Below the pieces are notes generated by a model that worked only from the letters and a program-made list of their open reading frames with translations, did not search any database and was not told the DNA's origin. A stretch of DNA of 64,000 nt, taken from positions 1,302,001 through 1,366,000 of the forward strand of contig JALJCQ010000012.1 of NCBI GenBank assembly GCA_023091665.1, in the 5' to 3' direction. Made by a program: the position numbers and the translations under genes. This document shows, in pieces, positions 40,973 through 53,000 of this stretch (position 1 is its first letter; each line of letters starts with the position of its first letter). The stretch is from Pythium myriotylum (Eukaryota > Oomycota > Peronosporomycetes > Pythiales > Pythiaceae).

Positions 40973-41500
40973 TGACGCTCGTCGTGAGCGTTCGTCTGGT
41001 TGCTGCGGCGTGTTTGTGTGCGTGTGGTCGCCTCAAGCGTCACGCGCCGTCACGGCCTTGCCCAGACTTTTCCGAGATGGGGCGGCGCCTCACCATCGGA
41101 GAGGCTGAGCGGGTTAGTTATATTTTCCACGCGGGTCTCTCCGCAGCTTCCCTTCTTTTCAGACTCGAACCGACGGAACAGATCCAACGAGGTCGGTCCG
41201 AGTCCTCGCGCGCCCTCGTCATGGCTCAGCTGTCTGAGCTGCCCACCTGACCGTCTGGTCCGCTCGCCCAGTTCTTCAACCGAAGCTGTTTCTTTTTTCG
41301 GTTCTTTCTTTCTTTACCGACGCGCATCCCTAGCGACGCGACGCGACGCGCCGCTTCCCTGCTTTCTCTGCCCAACGGCGCCCGCTCCATTTTCCACCAT
41401 GTCCCAGCCACTCGCGAGCATGATTCGAGAATTTTCGAGTGCCTTTTGGCCAACCAATTGTGTCAAGGCAAGTCAACTTCAAGGTCTATGAGCCAGACGG
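40973..41500. other. Intergenic region between two minus-strand genes
   Basis: 528 bp, likely promoter of the 40499-40972 gene. A plus-strand frame ends at 41491 and contains a well-placed ATG at 41399 (CACCATG), but it has no domain and its continuation would run antisense to the next gene. Confidence 0.45.
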
Positions 41501-42606
41501 CTAATCCAGCTCCAGCACGAGGACGCTCGACGCGATGTTCGCCACGTCACGCTGGCCGCGTCGCGATGCTACTCCAGCAGGAACTTGCACGGACGCGGTC
41601 TCTTTGCGGCCGTCGACGCGCACGTCCACGACGAACAAATCGCCGCTCAGCTGTGAGCACTTGATGATTGAGCAGTTGGTGACCACGAGATCCTCCTCAA
41701 TGAAGTCCTCAACAGGTTCGCTGAAGTGGATGTGGAGTCTTCTCGACGGGCTCACTCTCGCTCGCTCCTGAGCGACCAAAACCACATGAATGCGGTCCGG
41801 GTCTGTTCGAAACCACAGTGGTAGATGCTTCGCACTGCCGAGGCCCTGCTGCTACCAGTGTCCTCACCTGTGAGCTGGCAGCGCACTTTCATCTCGTCCA
41901 CTATGCTGTGGCGACCATATCCAACAACGGCGCTCGGTAGGACTCCGTCGCAGCACAGCGTCCTGCCAGAGCGAGATGATTTGTTTCGCTGTGTCGCCCG
42001 AGTCAATGAATACTGCCACACTCACCTGTCTGCTCCGCGTTTCAGCAAGAGTCCAACGATCTCGACTCGGGCAAAGAAGCTCGCGACATACAGAGCCGTT
42101 CGCTGCAGAGTGACCATCGTGAGTAAACGACATCCCCACAGAACGAACTAGCAAGAAGTGTTCAGTTGATGACCTGCTTCGAGCCCTACGAATTATAGTA
42201 GTGAGCTTTTAGCGAGAAAGAATCGTTGAAGGGGACGGGCTCCACGCATGAAAATCACTCACAAAGCACTGACCACACCATCCACCCACCGTCAGTAGCC
42301 CATCACAACCATTAGCACGAAGATCGCCAGCTCCGCGATTGCCAGCTCGGTCGCTACCTTGGTGAATCCGAGATGTGGGTACACTTTGAGAATGTGCGCA
42401 ACTTGGATGACGTTATTATCGCGGATCGCGGCGAAGAACCTCGTGAGCAGCTCCTCGGACGGCTCCCTCGCCTCGCGAGGGCCGGCGCCTGCCGCATAGC
42501 TCGCCCCGTAGACTCGGCTCCACCACTGGAAGTTGGACACACGGAGCACGCGAGGTCCTCCGCTCGCATGGTCGCCCGGGAGCGCGTGGTGGGTAGCTCC
42601 TCCCAT
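41501..42606 (-). CDS. Ankyrin plus Ig-like-fold protein (about 240 aa, 4 exons)
   Basis: Proposed exons: 42606-42358, 42102-42026, 41962-41868, 41802-41501; lengths sum to 241 codons with stop. Exon 1 holds a first ankyrin half (LTRFFAAIRDNNVIQVAHIL). Exon 2 continues it (RTALYVASFFARVEIVGLLL then KRGAD). Exon 4 holds a beta domain (RLHIHFSEPVEDFIEEDLVV, VQVPAGVASRRGQRDVAN) with the FSEPV...AGVA signature of bacterial-type Ig-like modules. The first intron (42103-42357, 255 bp) is long for this genome and could hide another exon. The start MGGATHHALPGDHASG is also not certain. No function can be assigned. Confidence 0.6.
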
Positions 42607-43325
42607 GCTCGCGGCTTCGATGTGGGTTGAGAGTTTAGCAAACGTGACGTTTCGCAGACGGTTGGGTACACTTTGATTATGCGATGTCTCTCGTCCCAGG
42701 TAAAGTTACGGAGACGACATCATTTCACACCTTGGTTTAGTGACATGTCTCAAAGTAGTCGGTCTGGACGTGGCGCTTCCATCCGATGGAGGAAGCGAAG
42801 ATACGCGCATTGAGGAGCCTCGCGCGCGCGCGCGGCGCCGAGCGCCGTGCGGTTGCCCAACGAAGACACCGACGCGACAGAGCAGCCAGCCGCCGCGCGC
42901 CGCCATGTTTGGTCGCGATCGCCTGGCGCTGCCTCCTGGTGTTGATGACGCCCGGACCGGAGCGGAGGAAATGCATCCCAAAGTGTACCCCTAGCCCTCC
43001 TGTCTTCCTGTCCACAAGTCGCGAAAAATCCACATTTGACTCGGGTTTTGTATGTTGTCGTGCTTTCGGGAGATTTGGTCCCCACAGTGGACTGTGGGGG
43101 ACGCATCTCATCCCGCGTCCGCTCGGCCTGATTCTTTTCTTCTTTCTCTCGTTCTCCCCAGTCGGGGGCGAGACTCAGATTATCGTTGGCGTGGCCGTGG
43201 GTACCCACCCGAACCTCACTCTCTCCCTCCACTCGCGATACACTCACTGTGCCCGGCCCCTCGACGCATTCGGGAGAACGCCCACGCCGCCTCAATCCTC
43301 CGGCCCCCTCGCCCGCTCGCTCGCG
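42607..43325. other. Divergent promoter region of the PI3K gene
   Basis: 719 bp, GC-rich towards 43325. The PI3K frame is open through most of it, but the translation is Arg/Pro-rich and without a domain, so I treat it as 5' UTR and promoter. Confidence 0.5.
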
Positions 43326-46300
43326 ATGTACGCGCGCACGGGCAGCACGCTGCCGCACACGGCGTCCGCGCCCGCCATGTCGCTCGAAGACAGCTTCTTC
43401 GAGCGCAAGAACTCGGGCGGCGCGAGCCTCAACGGCGACCCGAGCCTCGACCTCCCGACCTTCAACCAGCTCAACCCGTACGCCAAGGCCGCCGGCGGCA
43501 ACGCGCGCGAGGACCGCCGCTGGCAGCCCGTGCCGGGGCTCTTCCACTCGAAAGAGTCGCTCCACTTCCGCCGCGGCGTCGGCCAGATCATGAAGAAAGT
43601 CCACGAGGAGATCTCGCCCGCCGAGCTCGAAGTGCGCGCCAACACGCCCGAGTTCAAGATCCACGAGGACGACTGGGTCGCCCACAACGAGAAGAACCAG
43701 ATGAACCTCATCACGCCGCTCAAGACCGTCGCGCGGATCCCCGCGTCGCTCATCATCATGGACGACCTCGCCGCCAAGAACACGCACGAGAACGACACGT
43801 CGGGCTACTTGCGCAAGCGCGGCGAGCGGAACCGATCGTACAAGCGCCGCTACATGGAGCTCAACGGCAGCATCCTCTCGTATTACAAGAAAAAGCCCGA
43901 GAGGAACGGCATCCCGCTCAGCCGCGACGACAAAAAGGCGTACGAACGCGGCTCCATCGACCTCGATCGGGTCTCGTCCATCCAGCCGATCGATCTTAAG
44001 GCCGAGCCGTTCGGCATCAACCTCGTGACGACAAACCGTACGTGGTCTATCGCTGCCGAGAGCGAGCAGGACTACATGCGGTGGGCCAAGTCGCTTTGCA
44101 GTGTCGTCAAGTTCAGCGCTGTCCATGCGACGTTCAAGCGCATGCTTTTGCTCCAGGAGGTGAGCGCCAAGGCCGTCACGGATGTGCGAATGGTGATCGC
44201 CACTGGTGACACCGTTGGTGAGATCGTGGAAAGTATTTTCAACTGGTACAAGATGGCGCTGGATGCCGCTCCGCTGCGACCGTACGACCCATCCAAATAC
44301 GTGCTCAAGGTCACGGGCTACCGCGACTTTATGATTGACCGATTCCGGGTCATGAATGAGTACATGCACGTGCGCGAGTGCTTGCTAACCAAGAAGACGT
44401 TACGTCTCACTGTTGTACACGAATCCGTAATTCAAGAGACTGCGATGAGAAGTCTCAGCATCCGGACGGATCTCCCGTACGGCAGCACAAACCAGCTTGA
44501 CTTGTATGATTCCGACCAGCGTGACTCGCTTCAAATGACGACTCTTGGAGATGACTGGGAGCGCGCATCGGGATCTGCCACAGACGCAGTGCCAAGTTCC
44601 CGTGTTCACGAGCAGTACGCCATCAAGATCCATCGGGTTATGAACATTCCCCGGCACACGTGCGTACAGAAGCGAACTAGCGAAGAGGCGTCGCTGGATT
44701 ACCGTCCGCTGACTTCGTCGAATGTGATTGTCCGAATTGAACTGTTCAACGGAGGTGAGCTTCTTGATCGTGCTCAGTTCGAAACCTCGGACGTCCGGCT
44801 GAAGGCGCAGCGTGGAGCCAGCAATTTGCTGTACGCTGAATGGGACGAACCTGTGTGGCACCAGTTCAACATCGATGTAGCAGATATTGTGCGAACTATG
44901 CGTATCCAACTGACTCTTATCGGAGTGAAGCGCGGGGCAGGATCAAAGGAGGTCGACTCGCGTGAAGAGAAGATTCTCGTCACGGGTGTCAATGCGTTCG
45001 AGGTCGACGGAGTGTTGACCCAGAGTACTCGCTACATCGCCATGCTGAACAACCTCAACGACTGCAGCCAAGGTCCGATCCCACACATTGTCTCCTTAGA
45101 AGAGCCACTCATCCACGTTGAGTTCCCCCGGTACCAGTCGTCAATCAAGTTCGACTGGTCCGAGAGTGATCAGGAAGCTTCTCCTATGAGTAGGGTAGCC
45201 CGACGCTCGATCGTTGGAGCCACCAAATCTCAACTCGTACAGAAAGTTGGCTGGCTCCAGAAGATGGGATTCTCTCGTTGGAGCAAGTGGAGAACTCGCT
45301 GGTTTGAGTTGGATCAGGCAACCTGTTCCCTCAGCTATGCAGAAGACGAAGCAGCTCCGAAGAAAAACATCCCTCTCAGGAACTGTACGGTTATGGTTGC
45401 AGACGAGCTCAACGAAAAGTACAGCACATACCCGGTCAACAAGGGAACGCGAAAGGAGAAGCAGACATGGTGCTTCAAGATTCGACCGCAGAATTCGGCC
45501 CGTGAGTACTTCATCTCCGCTGATACGAAGCAGGAGCGCGAGGAATGGATGCTTGCCATCCATGCAGTTTCGAAGGGTGACACTGACAACAACAGCAACG
45601 AAACATTTATCGCGGAGAGTGGTATGCGTGGGCCTTCCTACAACGAGGAGTTCGATAACAATGCTGAAGAGGCTGATGGTCGCAACATCCTCGAGAATTT
45701 TGCGGCTGATCGTCGAGATTCATTAGCACAAACTAGCGATACAAGCAGCTCTCAGAAAGACAACACCCTGGCCGACCTACGTCGCGTAATTTTGCTGGAC
45801 CCACTCTATCGGCTCGGAGCCTACCAGAAATCCCAGATGTGGGCTCATCGCGAAGAGTTCATGGATCTTCCGAGCGCGCTTCCTCGAATGCTCTCATGTG
45901 TGGACTGGACTGATCGCGAAGAAGTTGAGGAGGCTCTAGAGCTTCTACCTAAATGGGCCATTCCTGATCACCCTGCCGCATACATTGAACTGCTAAACGG
46001 CGAGTTCTCCAACGAAACTTTGCGCGCATTTGCTGTGAGTAAGATCGCTTTGATGCGGGACACTACCTTCAGCTACTTCCTTCCTCAGCTAGTCCAGGCG
46101 TTGAAGTTCGAGAACCACATGATGTCCCCTCTTGCAATGCACCTTATCGAGCGTGCCATCAAGAACCCCAATCAAATTGGGTTTGATCTCTTCTGGAGCA
46201 TGAAGGTTGAATCTCACAACCCAAGGTACCGCGAACTGTACGGCACGATCTTGAATACCTATTTGGATGTATGCAGCCACAAAATGCGGGCCATCCTGAA

Positions 46301-47437
46301 GCTCCAAGACAAGCTCTTCTCTGCTGGAGGAATGTTCGATCGTATCTGCCACAGTGTTAAAGCAAAGAAGAAGGATGGCGCGGACGAGATGAAACGTGTC
46401 GCGCGTGAAGGTCTTGCAGCACTGAATGACATACTGCCGAGCACTTTCCAGCTTCCAATCGATCCACGAATCGAGGTACGAAGAATCATTGTTGAGAAGT
46501 GTCGAGTGATGGATTCAGCGAAAAAGCCACTGTGGCTCGTTTTCGAGAACGCTGAGGAAGGCGGTGAACCGGTGACTGTTATTTTCAAGGCTGGTGACGA
46601 CGTTCGCCAGGATTGCTTAACCCTTCAATTGATTCGTCTCATGGACGAAATGTGGCGTGACGAGGGTCTCGATCTGGCCATGGAGCCGTACCGTTGTGTG
46701 TCTACCTCGCCTATGACCGGCATTCTAGAGGTGGTGAAGAACTCGGTCACCACGGCCGATGTCCACAAACGTGTCGGTATTCTTGGTGCTTTCAAAGACC
46801 CCAGTTTCTCTGAATGGATCAGAGCAAACAACTCGGATAAAAGGAGCCACAAGGCTGCTGTGGATTTGTTCAGTCGCTCATGTGCAGGCTATTGCGTGGC
46901 TACTTGCGTGCTTGGCATCGGGGATCGTCACAACGACAACATTATGGTGAGTGTTTATTTCTTTCAAGAGTGGGTGGCTTCGTGGACAAACTACTAACAT
47001 TTTTGGAAATTGTCTAGATTTGTTCGTCCGGACGATACTTCCACATTGATTTCGGCCACTTCCTCGGCCATTTCAAGTACCAGATGGGTGTGAAACGAGA
47101 GCGAACCCCGTTCGTATTCACAAGAGAAATGGCCCATGTGCTGGGTGGTACCGATACTAAGGAGTTTTACACCTTCGTTGACACGTGCTGCCAAGCGTAC
47201 AACATCGTGCGCAAGCACATGCATCTGCTTGTGTCCCTCCTGCTTCTCATGGTCCCCGCGGACATGCCAGAGCTCAAAGGTCGGGATGACATCAACCATC
47301 TTGTCACTATGCTTGGCCCGGAGCTCACAGATGATCAAGCGCGCGCAAGCTTCACGGACGCGATCTACTACTGTCTCGACAACAAGTTCAAGCGAATCGA
47401 CAACACGATCCATATCTTCGCGCATCTGTTGAGTTAG
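43326..47437 (+). CDS. Class I-like phosphoinositide 3-kinase with two PH domains (1346 aa, 2 exons)
   Basis: Exons 43326-46946 and 47018-47437 around a 71-bp intron. The start is ATG 43326 (MYARTGSTLPHTASAP); a further ATG lies 17 codons on. Domain order: PH1 (about 158-258, SGYLRKRGERNRSYKRRYME), PI3K Ras-binding domain (about 270-370), C2 (about 430-590), PH2 (about 640-755, VGWLQKMGFSRWSKWRTRWF), PIK helical domain (about 815-980), kinase (about 1040-1346). The kinase has GDDVRQD, catalytic loop GIGDRHNDNIM, metal-binding HIDFGHFLGHFK and the activation-loop motif VKRERTPFVF. The KRER-type loop, C2 and RBD fit class I enzymes, which make PIP3 from PI(4,5)P2 at the membrane. The second PH between C2 and helical domain is unusual. 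Confidence 0.95.
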
Positions 47438-47693
47438 TTGTCGAGCATCGCGCTGTGTAAGTTATTATCGCGTCAGGCTGCCGAGGGAAAGGGGGCAAGT
47501 GAGGAGAGACGAGAGAACGTAGACAACTAAACGATGTACAGCGACTGTGAGCGACCGCCGAAGAGAGAGCCCTCGCTTCACCGGCTTAGCGAACAGTGAT
47601 TAAATGAATTTGTGATTCTCGCATGTCGGTTTTCACCGTGTACGAGTACGTCAAAATGGTATCGGTCTATGATGTTAAAGTCCACTGAAAAGT

Positions 47694-49877
47694 CTATCGT
47701 CGAAAACGCGGATTCCTGCCCTGGGGCGCGAACTTGAGCTCACCCACACCACGCTTCTTTCGTCTCGCACCCTCCGCATCCTCGACGTCTCCGCCCACGT
47801 GACGCCGCTTGGCGTCCTGCTTTCTCAGTTCGCTTGCCGGGATGAACGACATCTCGCGCATGTAGCCGCCGCCTTCCTTCTGCTCCTTCTTGTACGCACT
47901 GCGCTCCGATTCCTTGACTTTCTCCATGCGGAGACGCTCGGCGAGCGGCAGCTTGGCCAACTTCTTCTTCTCTTTCTGGGTCTCGCGGTCTTGCGACGAG
48001 CCGAATTTGATGAGCGAATCAACCTTCTCGCCGGTTGCGATCTCGTAGAATTTGGGCTTTCGCTGCGAGGTTTTGGAAGTCTGCGGTGGAGGCGTGTACT
48101 TCTTCGCGGGCTTGCGACCGATGAGTTCTTCGTCCTCTTCGTCAGACTCATCGCTTGGATCGATCTCAACTTCATCTTCCTCCGCACTACCTTCGTCCTC
48201 CGAGACCAGATCGAAGCGTCCGCCGACCTCGTCGTCCTCGGCGTCCTCGTCATCCGACGCCGCGTCGCTGTCCATATCTTCATCTTGGCGCTTTTTCTGA
48301 AGGGCGTTCTTGCCGTTCGCGGCATTCGGGTGCAGCAGCTTGTACGTCTCGCTCTCCTCATCAATTTCGAAGTCTTTCGACGAGAACATCTTCGCGAAAC
48401 GATCGTCGCCAAGCGGGTTGGCGAACGCATCGTCGTCGCCATCCTCGGTGGTCTTGGCTGTCTTCTTCTTCTTCTCGTCTGCGAGTAGCATACGCTCAGC
48501 CGCAGCCCGGTTGACTTTGGGTAAGCGTCTCTGGATGGTGATGCGGTTGGCCTGTTTGGCCTCGATCTTGGCCTGAATACGTTCCTTGCGCCACTGGTCG
48601 TAAGCGAATGGCTCAGCGATCGCCTTGACCTTAGCGTAAAGTCGCGCGTCCATGAAGAAACCGTGCATGTAAGCCTTGAGGAGCGGTGTGCCCACAAGAT
48701 GCTCCAATCCAAACGATGTGATCTCCTTGCGCGTGACGAACTTGTAGTCGTCATACACAGTCGACTGGGCCTCCTCCTCAAGCTCCTCGGTAAGCGAATC
48801 CAAGAAAGAGCACCACTTGGGCGCGATACCGAGTTCTGGGATGTAATACGACATGACGCGCTCCTGCTCGCCTGCTACGAGCAGCACACCCGATTTGCCC
48901 TGCGCTCCTTCAACCACGCAGACGTCGCGCACCTCAGCAGATGTCTCGACGTTCGTGAAGATGTCGCCCGACTTTTTGTCCCAGATCTTGATGACCTTGG
49001 CATCCGAAGACAGCACCTTGCGAGAGTAATCGTGGAACTTAACGTCGACGATGGGCAGTCCGTACTGGTGCGTCTTCTGCAGCAGCGGCTTGGACGACCG
49101 CAGGTCGTACAGAAGGCAGTTGCCGTTGGAAGTGCCGACAGCGAACGTTAGTCCATCGTCGTCAAACTCAAGTGCCGTAATTCCCACAGGGTCCTCGCTT
49201 GTTCCGCCGACCGAGGGTGAGATCGAGTCCAAGACGCCCACCCGCTTCTGGCTGCGCGTGTCCCAACACTCGACCACGCCGTCTTCGCAGCCGACGCCTA
49301 GGAGTTGGTGGATCGGGTTGAGCTTGACGACGTTCGCGGCCGGAGAACCGAGCTCGAGCGGCGCCATGAAGCGGCCTTCGTCCAAGTTGATCCGGTAGAC
49401 CTCGGACGAGGACGCGGCCACGTACATCTCGCAGTTTTCGCGGTGGTAGCACATGTCGCGACCGAACTTTGGGATGCGCAGGCTGTAATGCGAGCCGTAG
49501 GGCGCGTGGAAGGCGATGGTGCGGTCCGACTGCAAGAACGCGAGCTTGCCGAAGTCGGCCGAGAGCACTTCGAACTGCACGACCTCGGCGTCGAGGCGGC
49601 GCTCGAACTTGAGACTGAGCTCGCGCACGTCGAAGACCTTGACGGACGGCGGGTACATGCCCGTGGCGACGATGTAGTTGCCGTCTCCGCTCATCTTGAC
49701 GCGCTGCGAGCCCGAGGGAAAGTGGAAGTCCTGGAGCAGCTCGACGCGGCGGCGGTAGTCCTCATCGCGCGAGAGCGCCTTCTTGGTCTTCTCCGCGACC
49801 CACTGCGGCAGCGTCTTGCCCGACGCGAGGTTGTAGATCTTGACGCCATTGAGCGACGACGCAGCGAGCGCGGCCAT
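47694..49877 (-). CDS. NOL10: Nucleolar protein 10 / Enp2 homologue (727 aa)
   Basis: Single exon. The start is ATG 49875-49877 (MAALAASSLNGVKIYNLASG), which matches how NOL10 proteins begin; an upstream in-frame ATG at 49937 adds 20 non-conserved residues. WD40 blades fill residues 1-370 (KTLPQWVAEKTKKALSRDED, SGDGNYIVATGMYPPSVKVF, GVGCEDGVVECWDTRSQKRV). Then comes a conserved region (RKEITSFGLEHLVGTPLLKA, QWRKERIQAKIEAKQANRIT) and an acidic/lysine-rich tail ending in a basic RKKRGVGELKFAPQGRNPRF. The yeast orthologue Enp2 is part of the small-subunit processome in the nucleolus. Length is close to human NOL10 (688 aa). Confidence 0.96.
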   Translation of the reverse strand: MAALAASSLNGVKIYNLASGKTLPQWVAEKTKKALSRDEDYRRRVELLQDFHFPSGSQRVKMSGDGNYIVATGMYPPSVKVFDVRELSLKFERRLDAEVVQFEVLSADFGKLAFLQSDRTIAFHAPYGSHYSLRIPKFGRDMCYHRENCEMYVAASSSEVYRINLDEGRFMAPLELGSPAANVVKLNPIHQLLGVGCEDGVVECWDTRSQKRVGVLDSISPSVGGTSEDPVGITALEFDDDGLTFAVGTSNGNCLLYDLRSSKPLLQKTHQYGLPIVDVKFHDYSRKVLSSDAKVIKIWDKKSGDIFTNVETSAEVRDVCVVEGAQGKSGVLLVAGEQERVMSYYIPELGIAPKWCSFLDSLTEELEEEAQSTVYDDYKFVTRKEITSFGLEHLVGTPLLKAYMHGFFMDARLYAKVKAIAEPFAYDQWRKERIQAKIEAKQANRITIQRRLPKVNRAAAERMLLADEKKKKTAKTTEDGDDDAFANPLGDDRFAKMFSSKDFEIDEESETYKLLHPNAANGKNALQKKRQDEDMDSDAASDDEDAEDDEVGGRFDLVSEDEGSAEEDEVEIDPSDESDEEDEELIGRKPAKKYTPPPQTSKTSQRKPKFYEIATGEKVDSLIKFGSSQDRETQKEKKKLAKLPLAERLRMEKVKESERSAYKKEQKEGGGYMREMSFIPASELRKQDAKRRHVGGDVEDAEGARRKKRGVGELKFAPQGRNPRFRR

Positions 49878-49971
49878 CGTGTCGCTTCGAGTCGTCCAGC
49901 CCAATGGAGCTCTTCGCCAGTCAACGGGCCGTGCCAATAGTGAATCTGCCGTGACGTGTGGTTCGAAACAG

Positions 49972-50025
49972 GCGTTATATTCGGGACACTTTACCCACCC
50001 TCACCCAAGCGTTATATTCGGGACA
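49972..50025. repeat. 17-bp direct repeat upstream of NOL10
   Basis: GCGTTATATTCGGGACA occurs at 49972-49988 and again at 50009-50025 with no mismatch, 37 bp apart. Both lie within about 150 bp upstream of the NOL10 ATG and just beyond the channel stop codon. On the NOL10 strand each copy reads TGTCCCGAATATAACGC. They are probably transcription-factor sites for NOL10, but could belong to the channel gene 3' UTR. Confidence 0.92.
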
Positions 50026-50028
50026 TGG

Positions 50029-53000
50029 CTACATCTCCGGGCTCTCGGGCACGCCCATCGGATGATGGAGAGCAGCCTCGGGCACCTGCTCGTCCGTGTC
50101 CATGCGCTTGAGCAGCCGTGGGAGCAAGTCGGGCGCCCACTCGCTGCCTTTGCGACGAGGGATCGAGAGCTTGGCCATGGCCACGCTGCTCACGGTCGAG
50201 AGCCGCGCCTTCTCGTGCTGCTCGGCGACCGAGCGGAAGGCGCGGCCGTTGCGCAGCGCGCACTCGACGTTGAGCTTCTGCAGCGGCGACAGCGTGAAGA
50301 GGTCGTCCTCAATGAGCACGGCCGCCAACTGACTGAGGAAGTAGGTGCTCACGGCCGGAGACACATCCTCGAGAATTCTGCACAGAGCGAGATTTAGATG
50401 AGAGATTTGGATATGGAGACGAGTTCCCGAGACGTACTTGAAATCCTGGATGGAGAGCGAGTAGAGGATGCACTTTTTGGAGATCGCTGTGACGGTGGAA
50501 ACGGTTCGATAGATCTCATGTGGCTGCGCCATGAGCGAGTACTGCTCGAAGACAGCGTTCTCACCCACGACACGCCCCTCATTCGTCTCCGAGTTGATCA
50601 GGTCACACTCGCCTTCGACGAGGAAGAACATCTCAACGCCGGGGCCACCACTGCGACAGACCTTCTCGGATCGCATGACGCAGAGCGGCTTCATGAGGAA
50701 GAGCGCATAAGACACGAAGCCCTTGAACGAGTCCTCCATAACGGTAATAAGTGGGATTGCGAACAGCGTCTCACCAGCAACGAGCCGAGCGATATCGAAA
50801 CGAAGACTCGGGCTCATCTTGTCGAATAACTTCTCCTCGGGGAAGAGGCTCGTCGACGCGAGGAAGTGCTGATAGTGCTGTTGAACATAACGCTTTTAAG
50901 ACGACTCCTGTTAGTGGAGTGGATGGATACATACCGCTTTGATGTGGCCTCCAAGGCGTACGCTCACGGTTGAGTCGCGCAAATAGTCTTTCAGCTCCGT
51001 CATTCGAAGCCGGTACTCACGATCGCTCGGGTTCAGGTTCTTGATGAGGGTCACTACAGCCGAGATGATGTAGCCGTAGACTGTCGCATTGATCACCACT
51101 GCGATGATCACGAGGATCAGCTCGTATGTGGAGTACATACTCGGCCGGATATCTCCGTACCCGACAGTCGTAAAGGTCGTGAATGCCCAGTATATTGCGG
51201 CAATGTACCGGTCGACAATGCTCACTCGATCAGAGCATTGCGTTTCATCTAGATATGACGAAGAAGAGGACGCAGAGGAAGCAGATGACGACGAGTGGTC
51301 GCTTTCCGAAACTGATTGAGAAATGATCGGAAAGAAGTCACTGCACCAGTTTGGCACGCCAGCAGCCTCACTTGCGAGCATCGCTGCGTGGAACGCACAG
51401 GCGTTTAAGTGGCAAAAGAGCGACATCACAAGGAGCAGTTTTCCCAAGCGTTCGGTGGACGGACTCAGCTCCATGAACTCGCGTAATCGCCCCGCCACGC
51501 GACTAAGCTTGATGAGACGCGCGAGTTTGAGCAAGCGAGCGATTCGAAAGAGTCGCAGCAACTTGGTCGGAAAGAAGCGGAGTCTCCCTCCAGTCACGAA
51601 CGCTTTGAATAGCTCGTCGATCGGGATTGTGGACAAAAAGTCCACGATGAACCACCCCCGCACATATCGCCTGAAGATCAAGCGCTTGTCGAAGATCAGG
51701 AGCCTCTCTTCGTCATAAAACGCTGTTCGAAAGTTCAAAACAATGTCGCCAGCGAAGAAACAGTCAATCACCATCTCAAGCAATGCCCAACTGCCTGCGG
51801 CATCAGCATCAAAACCCAGCCGATAGGGCACAACGATGATTGAGTACAATATGCCAATACCGACAATGAACTGCCACGTCAGGATTGCTCTCTCTTGTGG
51901 ATGAAACACTCGCGTGCCTTTTAACATCACGATCTCAGAGTGAAAATTTTGTTTGGGTCTCGCCGCGGATGAGCCTCGAATCTTTGCAAGAATATCTTGG
52001 AGGTTCCGACGGCTCTCTTGCTGACTCCTGCGCACAGCCATTGCAGCGGCTGCTGCATCTTTCCAGACGCCCTGAGAGAGCTTAGCAGCGGGCTTGGGAG
52101 CAGCTGTGACTAGCTTCGGCCGAAGCTTCGGTAGAACTCGAGCGGCTACAGCAGCCGCAGCCGCGCGCTCAGCTTCAGTTGATAGTGATGGAAACGCAGG
52201 CTTAGGCTTCACGTCCAAATCTTCGTCATCAACATCGTCCTCACACTCGTCTACTATTGCGTCGACTTCTTCTTCAATCGGACTCTCTCCGCCACCGTTG
52301 TGAGCTTGCTCATGAGTTGACGATGGTGGTACTTCTAAAAACGAGGGGTGTGCAGAGATATTGTCGTCGTCTCCGGGTGAATGAATTTCGTACTTTGCAC
52401 TACTTGGCTGTCCAGAATTTGAGACAACTTGAACTGGTGGCAAACCCAGCGCGACGTAGTGTGCGGCTGAACCTAGCACAGTGAACTTGTCATCCTCTTC
52501 TGCAACAACTTCGGCAGGGCGATTCCTTAACTTCTCCACCATTAACGACTCGAGTACGACGCGACCGCGTGGGGGAGGTAGCAAGTCATTTGATCCAGTC
52601 AATACATTGATTGAATCGGGAGCGGATGTGGGTAGGACCCCGGTAGCGGACTCGTCACGACATTCATTTGTATTCCTTTCCCGAGGAGACCGTGAAGACG
52701 TTGGCTTTCGAGCCGTCGTGGCCAACGGCGCAATATCTTGGCTCGGCAAACTATGGTTTGGTGAGGATATCGCTACTACTTGGTCACTCTCCTCATCGCC
52801 GACCTTGACATTCTCCTCGGCATCATGCGATAAGAAAGGTGACACCCGGCTGGACGTGTGGGGATTCCGCATTTTCGACAAAATTGTTTTGCGCGCGAGA
52901 AGCGTCGACCGCATTCTCTCATTCTCCATCTCCTCGTCCCCAAATAACCTGCGGGTAGCACTATCATGGTCACTGACGTTGTCATCATCTTCGTCATCAT

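Noticed and set aside
41000..41491. Plus-strand frame of 163 codons with a Kozak-like CACCATG at 41399
   Set aside because: No domain, and any splice continuation would run antisense to the ankyrin/Ig-like gene.
42786..43325. 180 extra N-terminal codons in frame with the PI3K gene
   Set aside because: Arg/Pro-rich, no domain, and a good ATG begins the recognisable protein at 43326. Treated as 5' UTR.
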